A stretch of 64,000 nt of DNA from Bacteroides sp. (GTDB lineage Bacteria > Bacteroidota > Bacteroidia > Bacteroidales > Bacteroidaceae): positions 1-64,000 of the forward strand of contig SUXW01000002.1 of NCBI GenBank assembly GCA_015060765.1, written 5' to 3'. The translations under genes were made by a program, and so were the position numbers. Below, piece after piece: positions 19,112 to 29,079 of this stretch. The first letter of the stretch is position 1. The number at the start of each line of letters is the position of its first letter. The notes below the pieces were generated by a model that was not told where the DNA came from, searched no databases, and worked only from the letters and a program-made list of their open reading frames with translations.

Positions 19112-21016
19112 TTACTTCAGCGCATCCAAATTCTGTTGGTTCATCAACTGCTTCCCTTCAGCTGTAAATAAATATTCTAAACGGGAAGCATATGCCTTTT
19201 CAATCTTACCACGTACCATTTTCATCGTACTGTTAATCATTTGATTCTGTTCAGTAAATGGTTCAGCCAACACCGCAAACGTACTCGGTAACCAACGTTC
19301 GGGGAACATACCCTCAAACAATCCACCTTTTTTGTACTTATTTACTTCGGCTTCCAATTTCTGAAGAGCCGCCTTACGTCCTTCTTCTGTAGATAAATCA
19401 AATCCTTTACGCTTCAGATTATCTTTATTAGGTACGATCAATGCAACTGTATAGGGAGACTGATTATTATAAAGCATCACTTGGTCGATATATTTGGATT
19501 GTCCTACAAATGCTTCTTCAATACCTTCAGGAGAATATTTTTCGCCGTCGCTGGAGATAAGGAGACTCTTGAAACGTCCTTTGACATAAAGCAATCCTTC
19601 TTTCGACATATAGCCCAAGTCACCGGTATACAACCAACCATCTTTCACGGTTTCGGCCGTTGCTTCTGGATTCTTCCAATAACCTGCCATTACGTTTTCA
19701 CCCTTCACTACAATTTCGCCTTGTTCACCTAACGGCAACTCTTTTCCTTCAGAATCGCAAATCTTCAGTTCAATGGGTTTGACAAGTTTACCGCTAGAAC
19801 CGAAACGATATTTTTCAGGTCCATTCGAAGACAAAACCGGAGTAGCTTCAGAAAGTCCATATCCTTGATACATGGGGATACCTATACCCACATAAAACTT
19901 TTGCAAATTCTTGTCAAGCAAAGCGCCACCACCGATAAAGAATTTCAGTTCGCCGCCAAAATTTTCACGCACCTTCGAGAAGATGACTTTGTCGAACAAC
20001 ACAACTAACGGCTTCAACAGATAACGCCATCCCTTGAAGTCAAGATTACTATCACCATAGTATATCTGACGTACCTTCATACCGAAATTGAACAATTTGA
20101 CGGTGGTATCTCCCTTTGCACGGATTCCGTTCTCTACATTCTTCTTGAAAGTTTTAGCCAATGCCGGCACACTGAGGATGAAATGGGGCTTCACTTCCTT
20201 GATGTTGAGCGGGATGTTCTTCAGAGATTCCATCGGAGTGCGTCCCACCTGTACGGTAGCTACTGTAGCACCTCGCGACATCATAATGTAAAATCCTACC
20301 ACATGAGCAAAACAGTGATCCAGCGGAAGAATAATGAGCGTACGCCATGTCTGATCGATATTCACCAAAGTAAGCGCCTGCTCTACATTCGAAGTATAGT
20401 TACGGTGAGTCAGTACTACCCCTTTAGGATCAGCTGTAGTACCACTGGTATAAGTAATAGTGGCAACATCATCGTTTTGGATGGATTGGGATATTTTCAA
20501 GAACTCCTCCATTGTATGTTCCGTTAGGAACTCTTCTCCCATCTTCACGACATCACCTATAAAGACCTCACCATCTTCATAATGGTCCTGTTCGTCAAAA
20601 ACAATCACCTTCTGCACTTCAGGCAATTGTTCCTTTATCAGACGAATTTTCTTCAATTGAGTTCCTGAAACCATAATAAATTTCACATCACCATGAACAA
20701 GACGGAACAACAAATCATTACTTTCTTCAAGCTTAATGGACAAGGGAACGTTCATAGCACCAGCATAGAACATGGCAAGTTCTCCAATAATCCACCAATT
20801 ACGACCTTCACTCAAAAGTGCCATACTATCTCCTTTCTTCACGCCCAAGGCTTGAAGGCCTGCTCCCAATTGATATACTTTCTCCTTTACTTGTGTATAA
20901 GTAGTAGGTTCAAACACTTTGCCGGTTTTTTCCAACAAAAAAGTATTGTTGGGATATAATCTTACCGACTCTTCAAATAAATCTACTAATGTTTTCTTCA
21001 TCTTATTATAATTCAT
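19112..21016 (-). CDS. AMP-dependent long-chain acyl-CoA synthetase
   Basis: ITYTSGTTADPKGVVLTHRN, YQGYGLSEATPVLS, GWLYTGDLG motifs. Confidence 0.9.
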   Translation of the reverse strand: MNYNKMKKTLVDLFEESVRLYPNNTFLLEKTGKVFEPTTYTQVKEKVYQLGAGLQALGVKKGDSMALLSEGRNWWIIGELAMFYAGAMNVPLSIKLEESNDLLFRLVHGDVKFIMVSGTQLKKIRLIKEQLPEVQKVIVFDEQDHYEDGEVFIGDVVKMGEEFLTEHTMEEFLKISQSIQNDDVATITYTSGTTADPKGVVLTHRNYTSNVEQALTLVNIDQTWRTLIILPLDHCFAHVVGFYIMMSRGATVATVQVGRTPMESLKNIPLNIKEVKPHFILSVPALAKTFKKNVENGIRAKGDTTVKLFNFGMKVRQIYYGDSNLDFKGWRYLLKPLVVLFDKVIFSKVRENFGGELKFFIGGGALLDKNLQKFYVGIGIPMYQGYGLSEATPVLSSNGPEKYRFGSSGKLVKPIELKICDSEGKELPLGEQGEIVVKGENVMAGYWKNPEATAETVKDGWLYTGDLGYMSKEGLLYVKGRFKSLLISSDGEKYSPEGIEEAFVGQSKYIDQVMLYNNQSPYTVALIVPNKDNLKRKGFDLSTEEGRKAALQKLEAEVNKYKKGGLFEGMFPERWLPSTFAVLAEPFTEQNQMINSTMKMVRGKIEKAYASRLEYLFTAEGKQLMNQQNLDALK

Positions 21017-21189
21017 TAATCGGGTTTAGCGAAACCCTTGTTTATAAAGATATTGCAAAGTTATACATAATTCATGAGATTTTAAAACTTTTGACATAAG
21101 GAAAGAGATAATACCTTATAAGTGATTACAAAACTATGTTTTATGAGTCTTAAAACATAGAGTTAAAAACCTTAAGAAATACATCTATC

Positions 21190-22089
21190 ATGAAAAAGAG
21201 TAAATATTGTGGAGTAGTTGTACCTATGGTCACTCCAGTAACCTGCAATGGAGTATTGGATATAACAGCCGTAAAGCGCATCATAAATAGTTTTGTTAAC
21301 GCTGGTGTATCCCCATTGCTAATGGGTACTACAGGAGAAGGCAACTCCGTTTCTGCCTCTGACGGTCTCTTGATGGTAAAAACTGCTGTAGAATGCGCCA
21401 AAGGAGAAATAATCATTTATGCCGGATTGACTGGTACTTGTGTTTCCGAACAAATAACAGCAGCCGAAGCATATACCCAAGTGGGTGCCGATGTAATTGT
21501 TGCTACATTACCAAGCTATTATGCACTAACCGACCAACAAATGTACAATTATTACAAAACATTGGCCGACAACATTACCGGTCCGCTAATGCTTTATAAT
21601 ATCAAGGCAACCACTCATATGTCTATCCCCGTAAAAGTAATCAAGGAACTAAGTAACCACCCTAACATTGTTGGTCTGAAAGACTCTGAACGTGATTTGG
21701 AAAGAATGGACGCCTGTATCGCTATTTCTCGTGAGCGTGAAAACTTTGCGTATTTCTGCGGATGGGCTGCCCAATCGGCCCATAGTTTGGAATTAGGTGC
21801 TGATGGTATTGTTCCTAGTACCGGCAACTTCGTACCTAAAATGTTCCAAGCATTGTACGAAGCAGCCATACAAGGAGATATGGACACCGCTAACCGTCTA
21901 CAAGCCGAGACCAACGAAATTGCCAAAATTTATCAAGAAGGACGTACTTTGGGAGAATCACTCACCGCTTTAAAAGTCATGATGCAAACAGATGACTTGT
22001 GCGCCCCATTCATGCTTCCTCCTCTCACAAGATTGTCTAACGAAGAAGAACAACAAATCGCCAATCGTGCCCGTCAAATTATTCATTAA
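21190..22089 (+). CDS. DapA/N-acetylneuraminate-lyase superfamily aldolase
   Basis: MGTTGEGNSVS, LYNIKATTHMSIP, Schiff-base Lys region NIVGLKDSERD. Confidence 0.85.
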   Translation: MKKSKYCGVVVPMVTPVTCNGVLDITAVKRIINSFVNAGVSPLLMGTTGEGNSVSASDGLLMVKTAVECAKGEIIIYAGLTGTCVSEQITAAEAYTQVGADVIVATLPSYYALTDQQMYNYYKTLADNITGPLMLYNIKATTHMSIPVKVIKELSNHPNIVGLKDSERDLERMDACIAISRERENFAYFCGWAAQSAHSLELGADGIVPSTGNFVPKMFQALYEAAIQGDMDTANRLQAETNEIAKIYQEGRTLGESLTALKVMMQTDDLCAPFMLPPLTRLSNEEEQQIANRARQIIH

Positions 22090-22101
22090 AAAACATCAGA
22101 T

Positions 22102-23664
22102 ATGCAACAATCCATCATGCATTGGATAGACTACGTTATCGTAGCCATATCCGTCATATTAGCTGTAGGTGTAGGCATCTATTTCTCTCACCGACAGAAA
22201 GATACCAAAACTTACTTTGCTGGAGGAGGGAAAATACCTGCATGGGCTATTGGTATGTCTATATTTGCCACACTTATCAGTAGTGTTACATTTTTAGCAT
22301 ATCCTGGAGCCGCCTATGCAGGCAACTGGATATTATTGGTACAAGGATTGATGGTACCCATCGTATTATTATTCATGGTGAGTTTCATTGTTCCCCTTTT
22401 CCGTAAAATGATCAGAATCAGTGCATACGAATACTTCGAACGCCGTTTTGGCTTCTTTGCACGAATATACAGTTCCTTTGCTTTTTCTTTAGGTCATTTC
22501 TCAAAAATGGGTACTGTATTCTTCCTTGTAGGACTGGCATTATCCGAACTGATGGGCATTGACATATACTTTATTATTATAGTATTAGGAATAGCCATCA
22601 TCATACTCACTCTTTTAGGAGGTATGGAAGGAGTTATTTGGATGGATGTTATCCAAGGATTCATGTTGATAGCAGGAGGATTGACTTGTCTGTTTATTCT
22701 ATTGTTTACTCCAGAAGGTGGACCTTGTGAAGTTTTGTCAATGGCTTGGGAACAAAAGAAGATTGATGTAGGACCATACGACTGGGATTTCACCCAACTG
22801 ACATTTATAGTCATGGTTTTCAATGGAATATTTTATGCTATACAAAAATATGGTACCGACCAAACTATCGTACAACGTTATTTAGCTGCTAAAGATGACA
22901 AGAGCGCCAAGAAAGCTGCATACATGGGGGTACTGATGAGTGTACCTGTATGGACATTGTTCATGTTGATAGGCACCGGCTTATACATTTTTTATCAGAC
23001 AACAGGCAATCCACTTCCAGATGGAATAAAAGCTGATGCAGTATTTCCATACTTCATCGGTATGGAATTACCAATAGGTATTACAGGGTTAGTCGTTGCC
23101 GCATTAGCAGCTGCAGCCATTTCAAGTCTTGATAGTGATATGAACTGCTTGGCTGCTATTGTGGTAGAAGACTATTACGTCCGTTTCCGACCACAAAGTA
23201 CAGACAAACAACGATTGAATTTAGGCCGTTGGATTGTATTCCTCACCGGTGTTGCTTCCATCGGAATTGCCATATTGTATGTAGAATGGGGTGGCGAAGG
23301 AGTTTTAGGAGCCGTTTTCTCTCTATACGCCATATTTTCAGCTGGTATCGTTGGAATCTTCCTGCTAGGTTTGTTCAGCAGAAGAGCCAACAAACAAGGA
23401 TTATACGTAGGTATAGCAGCCGCTATATTATTTACAGCATACGCTATGTTGACCTCCACCAAGTTCGACTTAGGTGATGGAAAGAAGATACTACTTGATT
23501 TAGGAGAATGGAATTTTACACACCATAAATACATGTTGGGTGTATATAGCCATTTGATTGTACTAGTCGTTGGCTACTTTGCCAGTTTCCTATTCAAGAC
23601 ACCGTTGGCCGATAAGAATTTGACTTTTTATGGCTATTGGGAAAAAAGAAAAGAAAACAAATAA
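22102..23664 (+). CDS. Sodium:solute symporter (SSS family)
   Basis: Multi-TM; AGGGKIPAWAIGMSIFATLISSVTFLAYPGAAY; AAAISSLDSDMN sodium-site motif. Confidence 0.9.
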   Translation: MQQSIMHWIDYVIVAISVILAVGVGIYFSHRQKDTKTYFAGGGKIPAWAIGMSIFATLISSVTFLAYPGAAYAGNWILLVQGLMVPIVLLFMVSFIVPLFRKMIRISAYEYFERRFGFFARIYSSFAFSLGHFSKMGTVFFLVGLALSELMGIDIYFIIIVLGIAIIILTLLGGMEGVIWMDVIQGFMLIAGGLTCLFILLFTPEGGPCEVLSMAWEQKKIDVGPYDWDFTQLTFIVMVFNGIFYAIQKYGTDQTIVQRYLAAKDDKSAKKAAYMGVLMSVPVWTLFMLIGTGLYIFYQTTGNPLPDGIKADAVFPYFIGMELPIGITGLVVAALAAAAISSLDSDMNCLAAIVVEDYYVRFRPQSTDKQRLNLGRWIVFLTGVASIGIAILYVEWGGEGVLGAVFSLYAIFSAGIVGIFLLGLFSRRANKQGLYVGIAAAILFTAYAMLTSTKFDLGDGKKILLDLGEWNFTHHKYMLGVYSHLIVLVVGYFASFLFKTPLADKNLTFYGYWEKRKENK

Positions 23665-23682
23665 ACAAGATTAATACTTCAA

Positions 23683-24828
23683 ATGAGACCTATCATTCTT
23701 CAACAACCGCAACGAATTGTTTTCGGAACAGGATGTATATCCCAGTTCTGCGATGAATATACTAAGATGAATTTCAAGCGTCTTTTCATTCTTACAGCTC
23801 CTCCCATTGTACCACTTATAGAAAGTACAATCAAGAAATTAAACGAAGCCGGAATTACGACACTTGTATTCGATAGAATTACTCAAGAACCATCAGTAGC
23901 TGATTTCAAATCCATCTTAAACATCGCACAAGATTTCCATACCGACAGTGTGATTGGTATAGGAGGTGGAAGCGTACTTGACATCAGCAAGTTGATAGCT
24001 ACATTGATTCATAGTGAGCAACAAGTAGAAGATTTATTTGGTATTGGATTGATTTCCCAACGAGGATGTTGGTTCGCTTGTATGCCTACAACAGCGGGAA
24101 CAGGTAGTGAAGTATCTCCCAATGCCATATTGTTGGACGAAAGGGACAAACTGAAAAAAGGGATTGTCAGCCCCTATCTCATTGCTGACGTAGCATACGT
24201 AGATCCTCAATTAACAGTAACTGTTCCAGCCAAAGTAACCGCTGAAACAGGAATGGATGCCTTGACACATTGCATAGAAGCCTATACCAACAAGTTTGCA
24301 CATCCTGCAATTGATATGTATGCACTAATGGGTATCGAATTAATTGCCGCCAATTTACTTAAAGCAGTAAAGAACGGAAACGACATAGAAGCCCGTGAAG
24401 CATTATTGTTAGGAAGCCTATATGGCGGATTATGTTTAGGGCCAGTTAACACGGCTGCTGTACATGCATTGTCATATCCATTAGGAGGAGAATTCCATAT
24501 ATCACACGGACTTTCGAACGCCATACTCCTACCTTCAGTCATGAAGTTCAACCGAAGTGCCAACCTCAAGAAATACGCAGAAATAGCCATTGCATGCGGT
24601 GCTCCACAAGGTACCAACGATGATGAGACAGCACAAAATGGAATAGACTTCATTACCCAATTGTCAAAAGATTGTGGTATTCCTACCCGATTGACCGAAA
24701 TAGGGGTTCCGCATGAAGCAGTAGAACGAATGGCAAAAGCAGCAATGGATGTTCAAAGATTATTGAAAAACAATCCAAGAGAAGTAACCGAGGCAGACGC
24801 CAAAGCCATTTACGAAAGTTTATATTAA
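23683..24828 (+). CDS. Iron-containing alcohol dehydrogenase
   Basis: GIGGGSVLDISKLIA, TAGTGSEVSPNAIL, MDALTHCIEAYTN, HALSYPLGGEFHISHGLSNAILLP. Confidence 0.9.
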   Translation: MRPIILQQPQRIVFGTGCISQFCDEYTKMNFKRLFILTAPPIVPLIESTIKKLNEAGITTLVFDRITQEPSVADFKSILNIAQDFHTDSVIGIGGGSVLDISKLIATLIHSEQQVEDLFGIGLISQRGCWFACMPTTAGTGSEVSPNAILLDERDKLKKGIVSPYLIADVAYVDPQLTVTVPAKVTAETGMDALTHCIEAYTNKFAHPAIDMYALMGIELIAANLLKAVKNGNDIEAREALLLGSLYGGLCLGPVNTAAVHALSYPLGGEFHISHGLSNAILLPSVMKFNRSANLKKYAEIAIACGAPQGTNDDETAQNGIDFITQLSKDCGIPTRLTEIGVPHEAVERMAKAAMDVQRLLKNNPREVTEADAKAIYESLY

Positions 24829-24847
24829 GGATCAAATTATTTTAATT

Positions 24848-25891
24848 ATGAAATTACCCATATTGGCTATAACCATGGGCGATCCGGCTGGTATTGGACC
24901 GGAAATTGTTGTACGTGCCCTGAACCATAAAGAAACTTACAACCAATGTCGTCCCATTGTAACAGGAGATGCCGAAGTCATCCGATTAGCAATCAAAGCT
25001 TTAGGATTGTCAATAAAAGTAAATACCATCAAAAAAGTACAAGATGCCCTTTTTAAATATGGCTGCATTGATGTTTATGATTTGGCTTGTATTGATATGT
25101 CTACATTCGAATTTGGCAAAGTATCCCCACAATGCGGAAATGCTGCTTTCGTTTCAATACGTAAAGCTATAGATTTAGCTATGAACAACGAAGTGGATGG
25201 TACCGTTACAGCACCACTTAATAAAGAAGCATTAAATTTAGCTGGACATCATTTCGACGGACATACAGAAATATATGCTACATTTACTCAAACAAAAAAG
25301 TATGCCATGTTATTGGCAGATGAGTTCTTACGCGTTATTCACGTCTCTACTCATGTATCACTTCGTGAGGCATGCGATAGAGTAAAAAAAGAACGTATCA
25401 TCGAAGTTACAGAACTTATCCATGATGCATGTATTCAATTCGGAATAGACAATCCTCGTATTGGAATCGCCGGGTTAAACCCCCACTCCAGCGACAATGG
25501 GTTATTTGGATGGGAAGAAGAAAAAGAAATCATTCCTGCCGTCAACGAACTAGGTAAAAAAGGATTCAATGTAGATGGTCCAATACCCCCAGATACATTG
25601 TTTGCCAAAGCAAAATGTGGACAATTCGACGGTTGTGTAGCGATGTACCACGACCAAGGACATATACCATTCAAAGTAGTTGGCTTCAACTGGAATAAAG
25701 AAACCGGAAAAATGGATAGCGTTAAAGGGGTAAACATTACGTTAGGACTACCCATTATACGGGTATCAGTCGACCATGGTACAGCCTTTGATGTAGCAGG
25801 CAAAGGAATAGCAAGTGAAGACGCTATGATGTTGTCTATCGATTATGCCACCCGAATGGCTATCAGTCGTCTTGAAAAAATGGGAAAATGA
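24848..25891 (+). CDS. PdxA2-like 4-phospho-acid dehydrogenase (4-hydroxythreonine-4-P dehydrogenase family)
   Basis: MGDPAGIGPEIVVRAL, TAPLNKEAL, GHTEIYA, MYHDQGHIPFK, VSVDHGTAFDVAG; ATGA overlap with DUF1537 kinase gene. Confidence 0.9.
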   Translation: MKLPILAITMGDPAGIGPEIVVRALNHKETYNQCRPIVTGDAEVIRLAIKALGLSIKVNTIKKVQDALFKYGCIDVYDLACIDMSTFEFGKVSPQCGNAAFVSIRKAIDLAMNNEVDGTVTAPLNKEALNLAGHHFDGHTEIYATFTQTKKYAMLLADEFLRVIHVSTHVSLREACDRVKKERIIEVTELIHDACIQFGIDNPRIGIAGLNPHSSDNGLFGWEEEKEIIPAVNELGKKGFNVDGPIPPDTLFAKAKCGQFDGCVAMYHDQGHIPFKVVGFNWNKETGKMDSVKGVNITLGLPIIRVSVDHGTAFDVAGKGIASEDAMMLSIDYATRMAISRLEKMGK

Positions 25892-26985
25892 ACCGGAGTC
25901 GAATCGTCGTTATAGCTGATGATATAACCGGTGCTGCAGAATTGGCAGGCATCGGTTATCGTTATGGATTGAATACAATTCTAACAACCAACATAAAGTG
26001 CCCTATTCCCGATTGCGAGTTATTGATAATCGCAACAGACACTCGTTCCATGGATAAAAAAGAAGCTATTCAAGAGACGCAAAGTATTACCCAATATTTG
26101 AAACAAACTACAATTACCCACCTTTTCAAGAAAACTGATTCTGCGTTACGAGGACATATAACAGCAGAATTACATACGTTATTGGAGAATACCGACTATA
26201 AGGAAGTTTTGTTATTACCACAAAACCCAACAAAAGGACGATATATACAAAAAGGTATTTATTATATCAACGATATTCCATTGCATAAAACAGCATTCGC
26301 ATACGATCCGGAATTCCCTATGCAAACTTCACATGTAAATGAAATTATCCAATCTTTTTCAGTGAAGGATGCTAATAACTACGAACAAGTAAAAAAGTAC
26401 GTATCACAAACCTCCAGACATACCTTACTGGCTGGTGCTGCCGATTTATTTACCGCTTATTTAGAACATCTTGGTTATACACCAAAAGATATTCCCTCAT
26501 TTAAAGGATTATCTGCTTCCAAAATATTGATAATATGTGGAAGTACCCAAAGTGTATCTTTGAAAGAGAGTGCCTATGTTTCCAACCATCAAGTGTATTC
26601 ATCAACACTTCCACCCGAAACATTCTACAATGGTAATATAGATATTCGTTGGATTCAAAAAATAAAAAAAGAATACTCACAAAACGATGGATTTATACTT
26701 ACTACCAATGGATATTTACCACAAAAAGGGAAAGAGTTTGCTATACAATTACGACAAACCATGGCAAAGATTATCAAGGAATTGGTAACCGACCAATTGC
26801 CATACGAATTTATTATTGAAGGTGGAGCTACAGCATTCGCCATCCTTAAAGAATTGGGATGGAGTAATTTTGAGTTAAGCGATGAAATAGTCCCAGGAGT
26901 AATCAGAATGAAATGTAATTCTTTCACACACACACACATCATATTAAAACCAGGAAGTTATTCATGGGGAAATTTGTTCGAATAA
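25888..26985 (+). CDS. Four-carbon acid sugar kinase family (DUF1537)
   Basis: VIADDITGAAELAG, FKKTDSALRGHITAEL, LLLPQNPTKGR. Confidence 0.88.
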   Translation: MNRSRIVVIADDITGAAELAGIGYRYGLNTILTTNIKCPIPDCELLIIATDTRSMDKKEAIQETQSITQYLKQTTITHLFKKTDSALRGHITAELHTLLENTDYKEVLLLPQNPTKGRYIQKGIYYINDIPLHKTAFAYDPEFPMQTSHVNEIIQSFSVKDANNYEQVKKYVSQTSRHTLLAGAADLFTAYLEHLGYTPKDIPSFKGLSASKILIICGSTQSVSLKESAYVSNHQVYSSTLPPETFYNGNIDIRWIQKIKKEYSQNDGFILTTNGYLPQKGKEFAIQLRQTMAKIIKELVTDQLPYEFIIEGGATAFAILKELGWSNFELSDEIVPGVIRMKCNSFTHTHIILKPGSYSWGNLFE

Positions 26986-27072
26986 ATCTATAGAACAAAA
27001 AATTAGCCTATACAATTGTTTATATCGCATTTTTTTACGAATATTGCAGTAATATTTAAATTATTTACTACA

Positions 27073-28500
27073 ATGAAAATAAAAGGAATATGGGTGATAA
27101 CTATGCTTATGAGCGCTACCCTACTCAATGCGAAAATTAAATTGCCAAACTTAATTGGCGACAACATGATTCTCCAACAACAAACAGATGTCAAACTATG
27201 GGGAGAAGCTACACCAAACTCTTCAATTAAAATTATTCCCTCTTGGAGTGGGAAAGAATATACCTGCAAATCCGATAAACAAGGGAAATGGCTATTAAAA
27301 GTGCAGACTCCTGCAGCAGGATATACTCCGTATGAAATTTCATTTGATGATGGAGAAAAAATTTCAATAAAAAATGTATTGATTGGTGAAGTATGGTTAG
27401 CCTCTGGACAAAGCAATATGGAAATGCCATTAAAAGGTTTTGGTGGTTGTTGTATCATGGATGGAATAAATGACATAGCTTATGCTTCCGAGAACAAAGG
27501 TGTTCGAATGTTTACCGTCCCCAAACGACAATGTTATGATCTTCAGATTACTTGTGAAGGTCAATGGAACATTCCTTCTCCCGCTACAGCAGGTGATTTC
27601 AGTGCTACAGCCTATCACTATGCTACTTCTTTAAGCCGAGTACTTCAAATACCGATTGGAATTGTCAGCTGTGCATATGGAGGAGCAACTGTAGAGAGTT
27701 GGCTACCCAAAGAAATCCTACAAAATTACAACGATGTTCCTACAGATAAAGAAGGAATCGAAAAATGGCAAGAGTGGACACGTCCAATGTTGATGTACAA
27801 CGGTATGCTGAATCCTGTAAAAAATTATACCATTAAAGGATTTATCTGGTATCAAGGAGAATCAAATGTATCCCGATATGATACGTATGGTGAACGGTTC
27901 GCTACAATGGTTGAACATTGGCGTAAAGAATGGGGGCAAGGAGAACTACCTTTTTATTATGTAGAAATTGCGCCATATGATTACGACCAATCACATGAAG
28001 ATGAAAAATCGCCCTATTTACGGGAAGCTCAATTCAAAGCTCAAAGTATGATACCCAATAGTTTTATGATTAGTACAAATGATTTGGTTGAGCCATACGA
28101 ACGAATGAACATTCATCCTAGAAATAAAACAACATTAGGACGTCGATTAAGTTATGCCGCATTAAATCTGACATACGGTTATAAACAATTCCACATCTAT
28201 CATCCACAATATAAGAGTCTACGCATTGAAGGCAACAAAGCTTATGTGGGATTCGACCATATAGAAATGGGATTATGTAGGAACTATGATATCAAAGGAT
28301 TTGAAATTGCCGGAGAAAACAAAATATTCTACCCAGCTGATGATGTATACTTACAATGGCAGACCAACGAATTTATCATCACTTCATCCAAAGTATTGAA
28401 TCCTGTAGCAGTACGCTATTGTTTTCATGATTTCCAAATAGGAACAATTATTGGGGGAAATGAGCTACCAGCTATCCCTTTCCGAACAGACAATTGGTAA
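27073..28500 (+). CDS. SGNH-type sialate O-acetylesterase-like protein
   Basis: KLPNLIGDNMILQQQTDVKLWGEA, GQSNMEMPL, GFIWYQGESNV motifs; signal peptide from Met at 27073. Confidence 0.87.
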   Translation: MKIKGIWVITMLMSATLLNAKIKLPNLIGDNMILQQQTDVKLWGEATPNSSIKIIPSWSGKEYTCKSDKQGKWLLKVQTPAAGYTPYEISFDDGEKISIKNVLIGEVWLASGQSNMEMPLKGFGGCCIMDGINDIAYASENKGVRMFTVPKRQCYDLQITCEGQWNIPSPATAGDFSATAYHYATSLSRVLQIPIGIVSCAYGGATVESWLPKEILQNYNDVPTDKEGIEKWQEWTRPMLMYNGMLNPVKNYTIKGFIWYQGESNVSRYDTYGERFATMVEHWRKEWGQGELPFYYVEIAPYDYDQSHEDEKSPYLREAQFKAQSMIPNSFMISTNDLVEPYERMNIHPRNKTTLGRRLSYAALNLTYGYKQFHIYHPQYKSLRIEGNKAYVGFDHIEMGLCRNYDIKGFEIAGENKIFYPADDVYLQWQTNEFIITSSKVLNPVAVRYCFHDFQIGTIIGGNELPAIPFRTDNW

Positions 28501-28508
28501 ATCTATAA

Positions 28509-28549
28509 TTAAAGAAGTGGACACATGATTATGCATCCACTTCTTTAAT
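28509..28549. terminator. Bidirectional terminator
   Basis: ttaaagaagtgga...tccacttctttaa inverted repeat between convergent genes. Confidence 0.75.
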
Positions 28550-28564
28550 TATCCAGATATATAT

Positions 28565-29029
28565 TTATTGAAAATAATACAAGAATATAGCTAAACCTTC
28601 CAACGCAGGCTTTCGCTGATCTTTTATTTCAATAGTAAATTTAATTTCAGCTTTAGCTACTCCACGTAAATTTTGAAGATTTTGAAGCGTTGTCTTCAGT
28701 CGAATACTTTGACCCGCTAAAACTGCTTGACCAAACTTCATCTTGTCCATCCCGTAGTTTATCATCATTTTCAGATTATTCACCTCTATAATTTGGTTCC
28801 ACATATACGGGAGCATAGAAAGGGTTAAATAACCATGAGCAATGGTCGTTTTAAAAGGACTTTCAACAGCAGCTTTCTCTGTATCGACATGAATCCATTG
28901 ATGGTCCAATGTAGCATCTGCAAAAAGATTAATACGTTCTTGATTCAACTCAACATAATCAGAAACTCCTAATTCTTGTCCTACATATTTTTCGAAATCT
29001 TCGTAAGAATTGATTATTAATTTAGACAT
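28565..29029 (-). CDS. MaoC-like (R)-specific enoyl-CoA hydratase
   Basis: FADATLDHQWIHVD, TTIAHGYLTLSMLP hot-dog motifs. Confidence 0.9.
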   Translation of the reverse strand: MSKLIINSYEDFEKYVGQELGVSDYVELNQERINLFADATLDHQWIHVDTEKAAVESPFKTTIAHGYLTLSMLPYMWNQIIEVNNLKMMINYGMDKMKFGQAVLAGQSIRLKTTLQNLQNLRGVAKAEIKFTIEIKDQRKPALEGLAIFLYYFQ

Positions 29030-29079
29030 TCTATAACTCTTTTAAAAATGATTGCACAAAAGTAGTAAATTTGTGCGAA

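Noticed and set aside
26930-26940. Short (CA)n run as a phase-variation microsatellite
   Set aside because: Only about five units, within the 3' end of the DUF1537 kinase coding region; too short for a supported claim.
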